This document shows positions 45,113 through 53,345 of a stretch of DNA of 64,000 nt, piece by piece. Origin of the DNA: Thermoprotei archaeon (lineage in GTDB: Archaea; Thermoproteota; Thermoprotei; Thermofilales; B15-G2); contig QMRV01000004.1 of the NCBI GenBank assembly GCA_003649445.1, positions 1 to 64,000 of the forward strand. The letters are read 5' to 3'. The notes under the pieces are model-generated. The model was not told the origin of the DNA and did not search any database. It was given only the letters and a program-made list of their open reading frames with translations. Position 1 is the stretch's first letter. Every line of letters begins with the position of its first letter. Position numbers and translations under genes: made by a program.

Positions 45113-45651
45113 GAAATCTAGTAATAGCAATAAGCGGATCCCCTGGCTCTGGAAAAAGTACATGCGCGAAAATCTTAGCTAAGAAATATGGATTAAGATA
45201 TATTTCTGCAGGAAAGCTTTTCAGAGAACTGGCCAAGAAAAAGGGTATCAGTACAGAAGATCTCCATAAATTAGCTGAAAAGAACTATGAAATCGACAAA
45301 TACATTGACAATAGATCTCTTGAAGAAGCTAAAAAAGGTTATGCAGTAATAGAAGGCCATCTAACTGCATGGATATTAAAAGATATAGCAGATGTAAAAA
45401 TATATTTAAAAGCATCACTTGAAGAAAGAGCAAAAAGAATTTCTCAGAGAGATAAAATTCCTATAGATAAAGCATTAAAAGAAATATTATTTAGAGAAAA
45501 ATCAAATAAAGAAAGATTTAAGAAAATATACAACATAGATACAGATGATTTAAGTATATTTGATCTTATTATTGATACAACAAGAATATCACCGTATACT
45601 GTAGTTAAAATAATCTCTATATACATAGATTCATTAAATATCGAGAAGTGA
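45061..45651 (+). CDS. cmk: Cytidylate kinase
   Basis: A 196-residue P-loop kinase with GSPGSGKST at 26-34, GLRYISAGKLFRELAKKKG and the SQRDKI lid region. It phosphorylates CMP/dCMP, and the archaeal gene is regularly placed between L34e and L14e. The start is unclear: ATG at 45061 or 45070, both inside rpl34e (overlap about 45-50 nt in another frame), since no start codon lies closer to the P-loop strand. Confidence 0.94.
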   Translation: MSLMSGKSSQESHKGNLRNLVIAISGSPGSGKSTCAKILAKKYGLRYISAGKLFRELAKKKGISTEDLHKLAEKNYEIDKYIDNRSLEEAKKGYAVIEGHLTAWILKDIADVKIYLKASLEERAKRISQRDKIPIDKALKEILFREKSNKERFKKIYNIDTDDLSIFDLIIDTTRISPYTVVKIISIYIDSLNIEK

Positions 45652-45667
45652 AGATAAAACAAAAACA

Positions 45668-45679
45668 AGTAACGTTACT
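45668..45679. repeat. 12-bp perfect palindrome upstream of rpl14e
   Basis: AGTAACGTTACT is fully symmetric. It lies in the 161-bp gap between cmk and rpl14e, 33 bp from a second inverted repeat that shares the AGTA/TACT half-sites. It may bind a dimeric regulator. Confidence 0.4.
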
Positions 45680-45711
45680 ATTGGTTAATTTAAATACAAT
45701 TCCTTTATATA

Positions 45712-45730
45712 AAATACTATAACAGTATTT
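45712..45730. repeat. Inverted repeat upstream of rpl14e
   Basis: AAATACT-ATAAC-AGTATTT, seven perfect pairs around a 5-nt spacer, about 80 bases before the rpl14e ATG. The core ATACT-N5-AGTAT resembles the repeat in front of cdc6 at 35943-35963. Operator function is inferred. Confidence 0.45.
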
Positions 45731-45812
45731 AAAACAACTTGCTTATCGAGACCACAACATCTTTAATAGTAAAATTTAATTATATGCAAAAAGTCTTCTT
45801 AGAGGATCCGAT

Positions 45813-46100
45813 ATGACTGCGTTTTCAATAGGAAGAATCTGCGTAAAACTAAGAGGGCGTGAAGCAGGAAGAAAGTGTGTTATCGTCGATATAATAGACG
45901 ACAGATTTGTACTAGTAACAGGACCTAAAGAAATTAGTGGTGTAAAGCGTAGACGTGCAAACGTTAAACATTTAGAGCCTACAAAATACAAAATAAATAT
46001 TCAGAGAAATGCATCAGACGAGGAAGTAAAGAAAGCATTAGAAGAAGCGGGTCTAATAGACTTCATGCGGGAAAATGTAGCTCCTAAGCTATCTATATAA
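45813..46100 (+). CDS. rpl14e: 50S ribosomal protein L14e (eL14)
   Basis: A 95-residue protein with a KOW-like [21 protein letters not shown] and [22 protein letters not shown], matching archaeal eL14. The ATG at 45813 has AGAGGATC upstream. It precedes cbf5, the standard cmk-L14e-cbf5 order. Confidence 0.96.
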   Translation: MTAFSIGRICVKLRGREAGRKCVIVDIIDDRFVLVTGPKEISGVKRRRANVKHLEPTKYKINIQRNASDEEVKKALEEAGLIDFMRENVAPKLSI

Positions 46101-46159
46101 TTTTTCTAAAGATTCAAGGTACAGCAACGAATTTATAGTAGAATTAAATTTCGATCTTT

Positions 46160-47174
46160 ATGACATTTATCCGTGAAAGAGAGGTACTTATACGAGACGA
46201 AGAAGAAACGGATCCAAGATATGGAAAACCGCCAAGCGAGCGTACTGTTGAAGAACTTCTTGAACTGGGAGTTATTAACTTAGATAAACCTAGAGGTCCA
46301 TCAAGCCACGAGGTAACTGCATGGGTAAAGAAGATACTCAATGTTCCTAAAGCTGGTCATGCTGGAACCCTAGAGCCCCTTTAGGGGGCGGGGATACCCT
46401 AAAGTCTCAGGTGTCCTTCCTGTAGCATTAAACAGAGCTACTAGAGTTTTAGCAGCTGTTATGAAAGCACCCAAAGAGTATGTGTGCGTAATGAAACTTC
46501 ATGGAGAGGTGAGTGAAGAAGATCTAAAAAATGTAGTAAGCGAGTTTATAGGACCTATTTATCAACGTCCTCCTCTCCGGTCTGCTGTTAAAAGAGTAAT
46601 TAGAGTGCGTAGAGTCTACTTAATAGAAATATTGGAAATAAAAATGCCCTATGTCCTTATGAAAATAAGCTGTGAAGCAGGAACATACATACGCAAACTA
46701 GTTCACGATATAGGTGTTGTACTTGGATGCGGGGCACATATGCAGGAACTCAGACGAATACGTGCAGGTCCCTTTTCTGAAGAAGAAAACCTCGCTACAC
46801 TACACGATGTAAAGGACGCCTACGATGAGTGGAAAGAATCTGGGGACTCAAGACTTCTTAAGGAAGTAATTTTACCCGTTGAAAAAGCTGTTGAGCATTT
46901 ACCCCATATAGTGATTAGAGATAGTGCAGTGGATGCCATTTGTCATGGAGCTCAATTAGCTGTGCCCGGAATACTACGTGTAGAAACAGGCATTAAGGTA
47001 GGAACACTGGTAGCAATATTTACTCAGAAAGGAGAATTAGTGGCTATAGGAAAAGCTTTGATGAGAAGCGAAGAAATGGCTAGCTCAAGGAGAGGAATAG
47101 CTGTTAAACCTACATGCGTAGTTATGAAACCTGGCACATATCCTCCCATGTGGAAATCTAAATCTAGCAAATAG
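46160..47174 (+). CDS. cbf5: rRNA pseudouridine synthase Cbf5 (H/ACA dyskerin), interrupted by a BHB intron
   Basis: Exons 46160-46373 and 46396-47174 join to a 330-residue protein. Splicing rebuilds [20 protein letters not shown], the TruB-family active site, with catalytic Asp72 split between exons (G|AC). A thumb region and a C-terminal PUA domain ([20 protein letters not shown] onwards) follow. Cbf5 makes pseudouridines guided by H/ACA RNAs and also modifies tRNA U55. Without splicing the frame stops at a TAG after 74 residues. Introns in crenarchaeal cbf5 are known; this one fits that pattern. Confidence 0.97.
46374..46395 (+). other. 22-nt archaeal BHB intron in cbf5
   Basis: Exact ends can slide by a few bases because of repeats; I choose the placement that forms 5' bulge AG|A, inner helix GCCCC/GGGGC with loop TTTAG, central helix CCCT/GGGG (one G-U pair) and 3' bulge AT|A. 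The outer exon helix is weak. This placement, or a one-base shift, gives the required GAC (Asp) codon; shifts further right would give Glu. The length of 22 shifts frame, so splicing is required. Confidence 0.88.
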
Positions 47175-47223
47175 TAAGTAGCAAAGAGTAAGAAATATAT
47201 TTCGCAATAAAAAGAATAAAGAC

Positions 47224-47323
47224 GCCGGGGTGGCCGAGTGGTCTAAGGCGTCGGCCTTGAGACCTCGCGTAGAGAAAGCCGATGGCCCTATGGGCCGCGT
47301 GGGTTCAAATCCCACCCCCGGCG
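47224..47323 (+). tRNA. tRNA-Ser (anticodon UGA) with intron
   Basis: A type II tRNA with acceptor GCCGGGG/CCCCGGC, anticodon stem TCGGC/GCCGA, loop CTTGAG then a 15-nt intron then A, variable arm GGCCC/GGGCC, T arm GTGGG-TTCAAAT-CCCAC and discriminator G. Removing the intron gives 85 nt, the same as tRNA-Ser(GGA) at 42248. CCA is not encoded. Confidence 0.94.
47262..47276 (+). other. 15-nt intron of tRNA-Ser(UGA), position 37/38
   Basis: The insertion ACCTCGCGTAGAGAA lies between G37 and A38. Bulges AG|A and AA|A flank a central helix of CTTG with AGAG in which two or three pairs form, so the motif is a relaxed BHB with hardly any inner helix. Confidence 0.8.
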
Positions 47324-47345
47324 CAAAATCCGTCTTATTTTGAGT

Positions 47346-47360
47346 AAAACTTATAAACTG
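47346..47360 (+). promoter_or_regulatory. TATA-like promoter of rps13-rps4-rps11
   Basis: AAACTTATAAACTGT lies about 58 bases before the rps13 ATG and just after tRNA-Ser, in a good position to drive the S13-S4-S11 unit. Confidence 0.5.
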
Positions 47361-47410
47361 TAATGCAAGGAAAATGAGAGATAATAATAGACTATCTGAA
47401 GTGAAGGAAT

Positions 47411-47860
47411 ATGAGCCAGGAATTTAAGTATATAGTAAGAATCGCGGATAAAGATCTTCCAGGAGACCAAAACCTTCCTTATGCACTTGCAAAAATAAAA
47501 GGTATAGGCGTAAACACAGCGATGGCTATATGCAGATATCTGGGCTTATCACCTTATACTAAGCTAGGCACTCTTTCAGCTGAACAGATTAAAAAGATAG
47601 ACGAACTAGTTAGAGACTTAACTAAAATAAATCCCCCAAGGTGGTTCGTCAATAGACCAAGAGATCTCTTCACTGGAGAAGACAGGCACTTAGTGGGTTC
47701 AGATCTTATCATCGCTGTAAAAGGAGATATAGAGTTCTTAAAGAAAATTAAATGCTGGAGAGGTATTAGACACGCTCTTGGACTCAAAGTCAGAGGACAA
47801 TGCACTAGAACTACTGGTAGAACCGGAATTACTGTTGGAGTTAAAAGACGTAAGAAGTAA
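47411..47860 (+). CDS. rps13: 30S ribosomal protein S13 (uS13)
   Basis: A 149-residue uS13 with YIVRIADKDLPGDQNLPYAL, ALAKIKGIGVNTA and the C-terminal CWRGIRHALGLKVRGQCTRT, then TGRTGITVGVKRRKK. It sits in the 30S head and touches P-site tRNA. It heads S13-S4-S11. Confidence 0.98.
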   Translation: MSQEFKYIVRIADKDLPGDQNLPYALAKIKGIGVNTAMAICRYLGLSPYTKLGTLSAEQIKKIDELVRDLTKINPPRWFVNRPRDLFTGEDRHLVGSDLIIAVKGDIEFLKKIKCWRGIRHALGLKVRGQCTRTTGRTGITVGVKRRKK

Positions 47861-47871
47861 GGGGGATATAT

Positions 47872-48393
47872 ATGGGAGACCCTAAAAGACCTAAGAAAAA
47901 GTGGGAAGGTCCGTTTCACCCTTGGAGAAAAGATATTTTAATGCAGGAACTCGAGCTCGTAGGAAAATATGGCTTACGAAATAAGAGAGAACTCTGGATA
48001 GCAAAGACTATCCTCAGAAAGATTAGAGCAAATGCTAGACGTCTCTTAGCTCTTCCAGAGGAAGAAAGAAAAGTTCGTGAAAAAGAACTCATAAATAGAC
48101 TGTACAAAATGGGCCTTCTCCCATCTCCAGAAGCAACACTAGATGATGTACTTAATTTAACTGTCGAAAATATTCTCGATAGAAGGCTTCAAACCATAGT
48201 CTACAATAAAGGTTTGGCAAAAACAATATACCAGGCAAGGCAATTAATAGTACACGGTCATATTGTGATAGGCGATAGAAGAGTTAGAAGTCCAGGTCAT
48301 CTTGTTTCCATTGAAGAAGAAAACTTAGTAGACCTTCATCCTAATTCTCCCTTTAGAAAAATGTTAGAAGAAGCTAAAGGTGAGGCGGCATGA
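47872..48393 (+). CDS. rps4: 30S ribosomal protein S4 (uS4)
   Basis: A 173-residue uS4, starting [20 protein letters not shown], with an S4 RNA-binding domain ([20 protein letters not shown] and [20 protein letters not shown]). It initiates 30S body assembly. A GGGGGAT site precedes the ATG, and the stop overlaps the rps11 start. Confidence 0.98.
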   Translation: MGDPKRPKKKWEGPFHPWRKDILMQELELVGKYGLRNKRELWIAKTILRKIRANARRLLALPEEERKVREKELINRLYKMGLLPSPEATLDDVLNLTVENILDRRLQTIVYNKGLAKTIYQARQLIVHGHIVIGDRRVRSPGHLVSIEEENLVDLHPNSPFRKMLEEAKGEAA

Positions 48394-48806
48394 GCGGAGA
48401 AGGCTTAATTGAAAGAGTCAAAAAGGAGAAATGGGGTATTGCACATATATACGCAAGCTTTAATAATACAATTATCATCATCACCGACTTAACAGGCGCT
48501 GAAACTATTGCACGGGCTAGTGGAGGAATGGTAGCTAGAGCTGATAGAGACAAACCAAGCCCCTGGGCAGCAATGCAAGCTGCCATGAGAGCTGCTCAAG
48601 AAGCCTTAGCTAAAGGTATAGTAGGCGTCCACGTAAAGGTCAGAGCCCCCGGTGGATATGGATCAAAAACTCCTGGCCCCGGAGCAGGTCCAGCGATTCG
48701 AGCATTAGTACGCGCAGGTCTACTTGTAGATAGAATAGAGGACATAACACCAACTCCAACAGATAGTATAAGAAAACCTGGCGGAAGAAGAGGAAGAAGA
48801 GTCTAA
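48390..48806 (+). CDS. rps11: 30S ribosomal protein S11 (uS11)
   Basis: A 138-residue uS11 with [20 protein letters not shown], the [20 protein letters not shown] segment and the basic tail [10 protein letters not shown]. It lies on the 30S platform. RpoD, which normally follows S11, is instead 5 kb away on the other strand. Confidence 0.98.
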   Translation: MSGEGLIERVKKEKWGIAHIYASFNNTIIIITDLTGAETIARASGGMVARADRDKPSPWAAMQAAMRAAQEALAKGIVGVHVKVRAPGGYGSKTPGPGAGPAIRALVRAGLLVDRIEDITPTPTDSIRKPGGRRGRRV

Positions 48807-48811
48807 ATACT

Positions 48812-49672
48812 TTACTCAAAAATTATACTTGCGTATCCTACTACTGCGCTTTTATCTCCAGTAACATCACCTGAAGTCGCGTACTTTAAAAGTCTTATAT
48901 TGTGTTTTTTAAGACCTTCAGCCAAAATCATTACTGTCATTATAGGCCCTACTCCGCATATACTCACATCATTTTCTATAACATAGTTGTAAAAGTCGTT
49001 TATTTTAAGCTCTTTAATCAAATTTATTGCTTTCATATCTTTTACAAGAGCCTTTTCATAAGGCTCATAGTGCGAAAAGTCACTACTCGCTATTACAGCA
49101 AAGACCTTATCTCTGTATTTTTTAATAATGGCTTTTATAGCATTTGCTATGTCTTCTGCTGCTTCAGGTGCTTGAAATCTCATAGCTATAGGTATTATCT
49201 TGAAACTACCTTCAGGGTATATGTACTGGAGGAAAGGTATCTGAACTTCTATTGAGTGCTCATACATATGTGCTAAATTATCGACTTCTAATAGGCTTGC
49301 TGAAGCCACTAGTTCTTTAATAGCGTCTTTATCGAGCTCTACTTCACCTAATGGTGTTCTCCAAGCATCTTCATTCGATACCGCTAAAGCTGAACCTACA
49401 CCATGATGATTCGGTCCAATTATGATCACTGTATCAACTGTTCCAATTTCAGCAAATCTATAGTACCCATAGCTAGCTACAGGTCCTGAGTACATGTATC
49501 CTGCATGAGGACTTACCAAAAGTAGTGTAGTTTCAGCTCTTCTTTGAGGTCTTGGAGGTATTTTTCCAACTCCTATTTTATGGAGAAAACACTCTTCAAT
49601 TTGCTTTCTGAGCCCTGAAGGATCACTTTCATAGAAATATCCAGCTACAGCAGGTGATCTAACGTTTCTCAC
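48812..49672 (-). CDS. MEMO1-family protein (AmmeMemoRadiSam system protein B-like)
   Basis: A 286-residue MEMO fold protein: RSPAVAGYFYESDPSGLRKQ, VSPHAGYMYSGPVASYGYY, IIIGPNHHGVGSALAVS and IASSDFSHYEPYEKA, which carry the His/Cys metal-site positions (His in SPHAG, HH in PNHHG, Cys in ICGVGP). Relatives resemble non-haem dioxygenases; the archaeal role is unknown, with a link to a radical SAM partner in many genomes. In archaea the gene often lies after S2, as here. Confidence 0.9.
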   Translation of the reverse strand: MRNVRSPAVAGYFYESDPSGLRKQIEECFLHKIGVGKIPPRPQRRAETTLLLVSPHAGYMYSGPVASYGYYRFAEIGTVDTVIIIGPNHHGVGSALAVSNEDAWRTPLGEVELDKDAIKELVASASLLEVDNLAHMYEHSIEVQIPFLQYIYPEGSFKIIPIAMRFQAPEAAEDIANAIKAIIKKYRDKVFAVIASSDFSHYEPYEKALVKDMKAINLIKELKINDFYNYVIENDVSICGVGPIMTVMILAEGLKKHNIRLLKYATSGDVTGDKSAVVGYASIIFE

Positions 49673-49701
49673 AAAATACTTTTACACGTACTTGTTAAAA
49701 A

Positions 49702-50346
49702 TTATTCCTGTACTGTTGGGACTTTAGCTTCGAAGTCTTCAGGCGTCTCTGCTAACGTTGCACTAGGCGGGAGTTCTCCACGTTCACGAAGAACCTGAAC
49801 TGTTAGTAGCCAATAAATTAATGCAAGCGCTTTACGTCCTTTATTGTTTGTCGGAATTATAAGTTCTACAAACGAACAATTGCTGTCTGTGTCACAGAGA
49901 GCTATTACAGGTATTCCTTCTTGTGCAGCTTCGCTGAGAGCTTGAGAGTCGGCCCTTGGATCTGTTATGACTAGTAAATCAGCCTCAATAAAATTGGGTA
50001 GACTTGGGTTAGTGAGCGTACCAGGTATGAACCTTCCAACAATAGGTTTGCAGCCAGTGTATGTACAGAACTTCTCAACAGGCTTCTGGCCATACTGTCT
50101 TGCCGATACAACGACTACTTTATGTGGTTCATAGTTAGCAATCATTCTAGCTGCAAGCCTTATTCTTTTGTCGATTTTTGTTATATCTAAGAGTGCTAGA
50201 CCGTCAGGTCTTATTGAATAAATAAATTTTTTCATGTACTTAGTTTTAATATGAGTGCCTACTCTAACGCCTGCTGTTAGATAAACCTCTCGTGGGACAA
50301 GTAGTTCTTCTTCTTTTTTATCTGCTTCTCCACCTATACCCGGCAT
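49702..50346 (-). CDS. rps2: 30S ribosomal protein S2 (uS2)
   Basis: About 214 residues with [54 protein letters not shown] and [20 protein letters not shown], all archaeal uS2 landmarks. The ATG at 50346 follows GGTGAG and is preferred to the GTG at 50355. It is coupled to enolase. Confidence 0.98.
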   Translation of the reverse strand: MPGIGGEADKKEEELLVPREVYLTAGVRVGTHIKTKYMKKFIYSIRPDGLALLDITKIDKRIRLAARMIANYEPHKVVVVSARQYGQKPVEKFCTYTGCKPIVGRFIPGTLTNPSLPNFIEADLLVITDPRADSQALSEAAQEGIPVIALCDTDSNCSFVELIIPTNNKGRKALALIYWLLTVQVLRERGELPPSATLAETPEDFEAKVPTVQE

Positions 50347-50351
50347 TGCTC

Positions 50352-51611
50352 TCACCTAATTCTGATTTCAGCCATACGAGCACTTTCCCCAATATATTCG
50401 CTTATTCTTATTAATTCGTTTAACTTAGCTATTCTCTCTCCGTTAACAGTACCTGTTTTAATTATAGGACATCTGAAAGCAACGGCCAAATGAGCTATAG
50501 TCGTATCTTCTGTTTCGCCAGAACGATGACTCATTACAGGAATGTAGTCATTCCGTTTAGCAAGTTCTATAGCTTCGTAAGTATCTGTGAGAGTTCCTAT
50601 TTGATTTGGCTTAATAATAATTGCATTAGCAGCTCCCACTTCAATGCCTCCCGATAACCGTTTTACATTGGTTGTGAATAAATCATCGCCTACTATCATA
50701 GTTTTTCCTCTAAATTCCTTAGTTAATTTAGCAAAATTTTCGAAGTCTTCCTCATGAAATGGATCTTCAACGTAAATCAGATTATATTCATCGATCAATC
50801 TTGAGATATATTCATATTGCTCTTCGGGAGTTCTCTCCACCCCCTCTCTTGTATAAACGTATTTTCCTTTGCTCTCATTCCAGAGCGATGATGCTGCAAT
50901 ATCTACTCCTACTCTAACTTCAATTCCTGTCTCTTTTTCTACTTCTTCGCAAACTTTAGCAACAATTTTCAAAGCATCTTCATTAGAGAGATTTGCGGTC
51001 CAAGCTCCTTCGTCGTTTTTCCCTCCAGCAAAGTTTGGGTCAACTTTTTTAATGTATTTTGGCAAGTACTTATGGACCGTTACATTGGCTTTAATTGCAT
51101 CGAAGATATTTGTTGCTCCTACAGGCAGAACAAGTATTTCTTGAATATCTTGCGCTACTCCTTTTGAGTGCTTTCCTCCTCCCAGAACATTTCCAAGAGG
51201 ATAGGGAAGTTCGCAAGCCATGCTTCCTCCTAGATATTCGAAGAGCTCTAGTGCAAGAGAAGATGCAGCAGCTTTAGCGGTGGCGAGAGACGTCGCTAAT
51301 ACAATAGCTCCTCCCAACTTCTCTAGTCGCTCTGTACCATCTATTTCTCGGAGCTTGCTGTCTATTTCTCTTTGCGCAGTAGCGTCTAGACCTACTATTT
51401 CTGGCACTATTTTATCATAAAATGCTTTAATAGCCTCGTCTATGCCTCCTTGGGGGAAAACTGCTACTTCATTTTTTCCAGTACTAGCACCTGCTGGTAC
51501 AGCTGCTTTACCAAATCCATTTTCCGTTATTATTTCGACTTCTACAGTTTCACTACCCCTCGAATTGAATATTTTTCGTGCTACGGCATCTAATATGTAT
51601 GTGCTATACAT
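50352..51611 (-). CDS. eno: Enolase
   Basis: A 419-residue enolase with [25 protein letters not shown], the metal ligands in [18 protein letters not shown] and [10 protein letters not shown], the catalytic Lys in [13 protein letters not shown] and [10 protein letters not shown]. It interconverts 2-phosphoglycerate and phosphoenolpyruvate. The archaeal Rpo10-enolase-S2 context is kept, except that rpoN is flipped. Confidence 0.98.
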   Translation of the reverse strand: MYSTYILDAVARKIFNSRGSETVEVEIITENGFGKAAVPAGASTGKNEVAVFPQGGIDEAIKAFYDKIVPEIVGLDATAQREIDSKLREIDGTERLEKLGGAIVLATSLATAKAAASSLALELFEYLGGSMACELPYPLGNVLGGGKHSKGVAQDIQEILVLPVGATNIFDAIKANVTVHKYLPKYIKKVDPNFAGGKNDEGAWTANLSNEDALKIVAKVCEEVEKETGIEVRVGVDIAASSLWNESKGKYVYTREGVERTPEEQYEYISRLIDEYNLIYVEDPFHEEDFENFAKLTKEFRGKTMIVGDDLFTTNVKRLSGGIEVGAANAIIIKPNQIGTLTDTYEAIELAKRNDYIPVMSHRSGETEDTTIAHLAVAFRCPIIKTGTVNGERIAKLNELIRISEYIGESARMAEIRIR

Positions 51612-51715
51612 AAGCCAGTTTCCTACCTTAGTCGCTTTATATAATTTTTACGGTTTTCACTAAAGCCATTACTTAAGGAAACTATATATACTACCGCCCA
51701 GTTTGGTAGAAATGT

Positions 51716-51937
51716 ATGTTTCCTGTTAGATGTTTTACATGCGGAGCTCTAATAGCAGACAAATGGGAAGAGTATATAAAAAGAGTAAAAGAAGGCGAAG
51801 ATCCAGGAAAAGTACTAGATGATTTAGGAATAAAGAGATATTGTTGCAGAAGAATGTTTATTTCCGCTGTAGTCTACATAGATGATGTACTTAAATACGA
51901 AAAGCCTGCCGAAGAAGACAAGGAATACTATCTGTAG
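51716..51937 (+). CDS. rpoN: DNA-directed RNA polymerase subunit N (Rpo10)
   Basis: A 73-residue zinc-bundle protein, [20 protein letters not shown], then the RYCCRRMFI motif that completes the atypical CX2C...CC zinc site. It links Rpo3 and Rpo2 in the RNAP assembly platform. It is oriented opposite to S9/L13 and enolase, its usual co-directional neighbours, and overlaps the 3' end of rps9 by 10 nt. Confidence 0.97.
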   Translation: MFPVRCFTCGALIADKWEEYIKRVKEGEDPGKVLDDLGIKRYCCRRMFISAVVYIDDVLKYEKPAEEDKEYYL

Positions 51938-52329
51938 CTTTTCTGTCTTTTAGCTCTAGCAGATCTTCCTCTAGGTTTCTTTGGTTCTGCTTGTCTTGGA
52001 TCTTCTACGAGCAGATGTCTGTCATATTCTTCAAAAATTTGTTTAAGCTCGTCTGATTCAAACCACATTACTAGTGCTCTAGCAATAGCAGTTCTTGCTG
52101 CAGACGCTTGACCCATTATACCGCCACCACATGTAGATACTTCTATATCTACTTGATTAACGTACTTTTCTCCGGCTAAAAGTAACGGCTCCATTATTTT
52201 CCATCTTACAAGCTCCGGCTCGTATATCTCTAGAGGAACTCCATTTATTCTCACTCTGCCAATACCAGGTCTTATAGCTACTCTCGCTCTAGCAGTTTTT
52301 CTTCTAGCAGAGACAACAAGTACTTTCAT
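51928..52329 (-). CDS. rps9: 30S ribosomal protein S9 (uS9)
   Basis: About 133 residues with [20 protein letters not shown], the [20 protein letters not shown] core and a [12 protein letters not shown]-terminal tail, which reaches the P-site tRNA anticodon. The ATG at 52329 follows GGGTGGA and overlaps rpl13 by 4 nt. Confidence 0.98.
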   Translation of the reverse strand: MKVLVVSARRKTARARVAIRPGIGRVRINGVPLEIYEPELVRWKIMEPLLLAGEKYVNQVDIEVSTCGGGIMGQASAARTAIARALVMWFESDELKQIFEEYDRHLLVEDPRQAEPKKPRGRSARAKRQKSYR

Positions 52330-52775
52330 GGATTCCACCCGATGCTCTTAGCAACTTCTTCTAAGTATATATATTTATATTTGTCGAGAGGTTTAATGGC
52401 TTCCTGAACTACTTCTTTTGGTTTATCTTTAAATTCATCTGGAACACTGATATATACCCGAAGCCTTTTTAGAGCTATTCTACCTTTGTACTGTTTTCTA
52501 GGCAACATTCCTCGTATCATTCTTTTAAGTATTCTATCAGGTCTTACTGGAAGCTTAGGACCTACTTTCTCCGGATTGTAGTATGTTCTCCAAGTAAGCC
52601 TCTTCTTAAATTTGTTAATTACTCTTAACCTATCGCCTATAATGACTGCTTTTTCAGCGTTAACTATCACTATTCTTTCTCCTTTCAAAAGTCTCTTAGC
52701 TACTACACTGGCGAGTCTACCAGCTACATGATTTTTTGCATCAATTATTGTATACTCAGAGCTTTCTTTGCTCAT
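52326..52775 (-). CDS. rpl13: 50S ribosomal protein L13 (uL13)
   Basis: A 149-residue uL13 with IDAKNHVAGRLASVVAKRLL, GERIVIVNAEKAVI and the MIRGMLPRKQYKGRIALKRL signature. It is an early 50S assembly protein and follows rpl18e by 5 nt. Confidence 0.98.
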   Translation of the reverse strand: MSKESSEYTIIDAKNHVAGRLASVVAKRLLKGERIVIVNAEKAVIIGDRLRVINKFKKRLTWRTYYNPEKVGPKLPVRPDRILKRMIRGMLPRKQYKGRIALKRLRVYISVPDEFKDKPKEVVQEAIKPLDKYKYIYLEEVAKSIGWNP

Positions 52776-52780
52776 CTACA

Positions 52781-53143
52781 TCACCCTATAATCTTAACAT
52801 TTGTTCCTCGAGGATTTCTTCTAATAAGTTCCCTTATAGAAATACATTCACCTCCTGCTTTAATTATCTTCTTTCTGGCTACTGCAGAAAAACGCCATGC
52901 TGCTACTGTCACTGGATGTTCGAGATTTCCCCCGCCAAGTACTTTACCAGGAACCACCACTACATCACCTTTGTTTGTAACTCGAGAAATTCTATCTAAG
53001 TTAACTACGATTCGTTTTCTTCGCGGCTTGTAAAGCAACTCAGCTACTGTACGCCATATAGATGCGCCGTATTGCCTATACGCTTTCTTTAGATCAGACA
53101 CTAACAATCGTAAATATATGTTAGTAGGCCCTGTTCGCTTCAT
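52781..53143 (-). CDS. rpl18e: 50S ribosomal protein L18e (eL18)
   Basis: A 120-residue archaeal eL18 (uL15-like), MKRTGPTNIYLRLLVSDLKK, then VVVPGKVLGGGNLEHPVTVA and RFSAVARKKIIKAGGECISI. The ATG at 53143 follows a GTGGT site and fits the family length. Upstream is a 202-bp gap to rpoD, its usual direct neighbour. Confidence 0.96.
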   Translation of the reverse strand: MKRTGPTNIYLRLLVSDLKKAYRQYGASIWRTVAELLYKPRRKRIVVNLDRISRVTNKGDVVVVPGKVLGGGNLEHPVTVAAWRFSAVARKKIIKAGGECISIRELIRRNPRGTNVKIIG

Positions 53144-53345
53144 TTTAACCACGTATTTCAATACCGCTCTTTTAAAAATTTTACCGTAAATGAGCTTAAT
53201 AGCCTTTTGAGAACTAGACAGCTAATATAAACGAAAAATCAAGTTTATACAATATACTGTTTTGATCGAGCTAAGACTATTATTTACCTAGAATACAAAA
53301 CGTAAGGAGAACTCTATTTTAAACCACTTCTATAGGACAATAGTT

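Noticed and set aside
46160..47174. cbf5 as a frameshifted pseudogene.
   Set aside because: Both parts are fully conserved, the break removes only the catalytic Asp codon context, and a BHB intron of 22 nt restores it exactly.
53160..53345. A small RNA or gene in the 202-bp gap between rpl18e and rpoD.
   Set aside because: No cloverleaf, no C/D or H/ACA boxes I can support and no open frame with coding character; probably promoter sequence for rpl18e-L13-S9.
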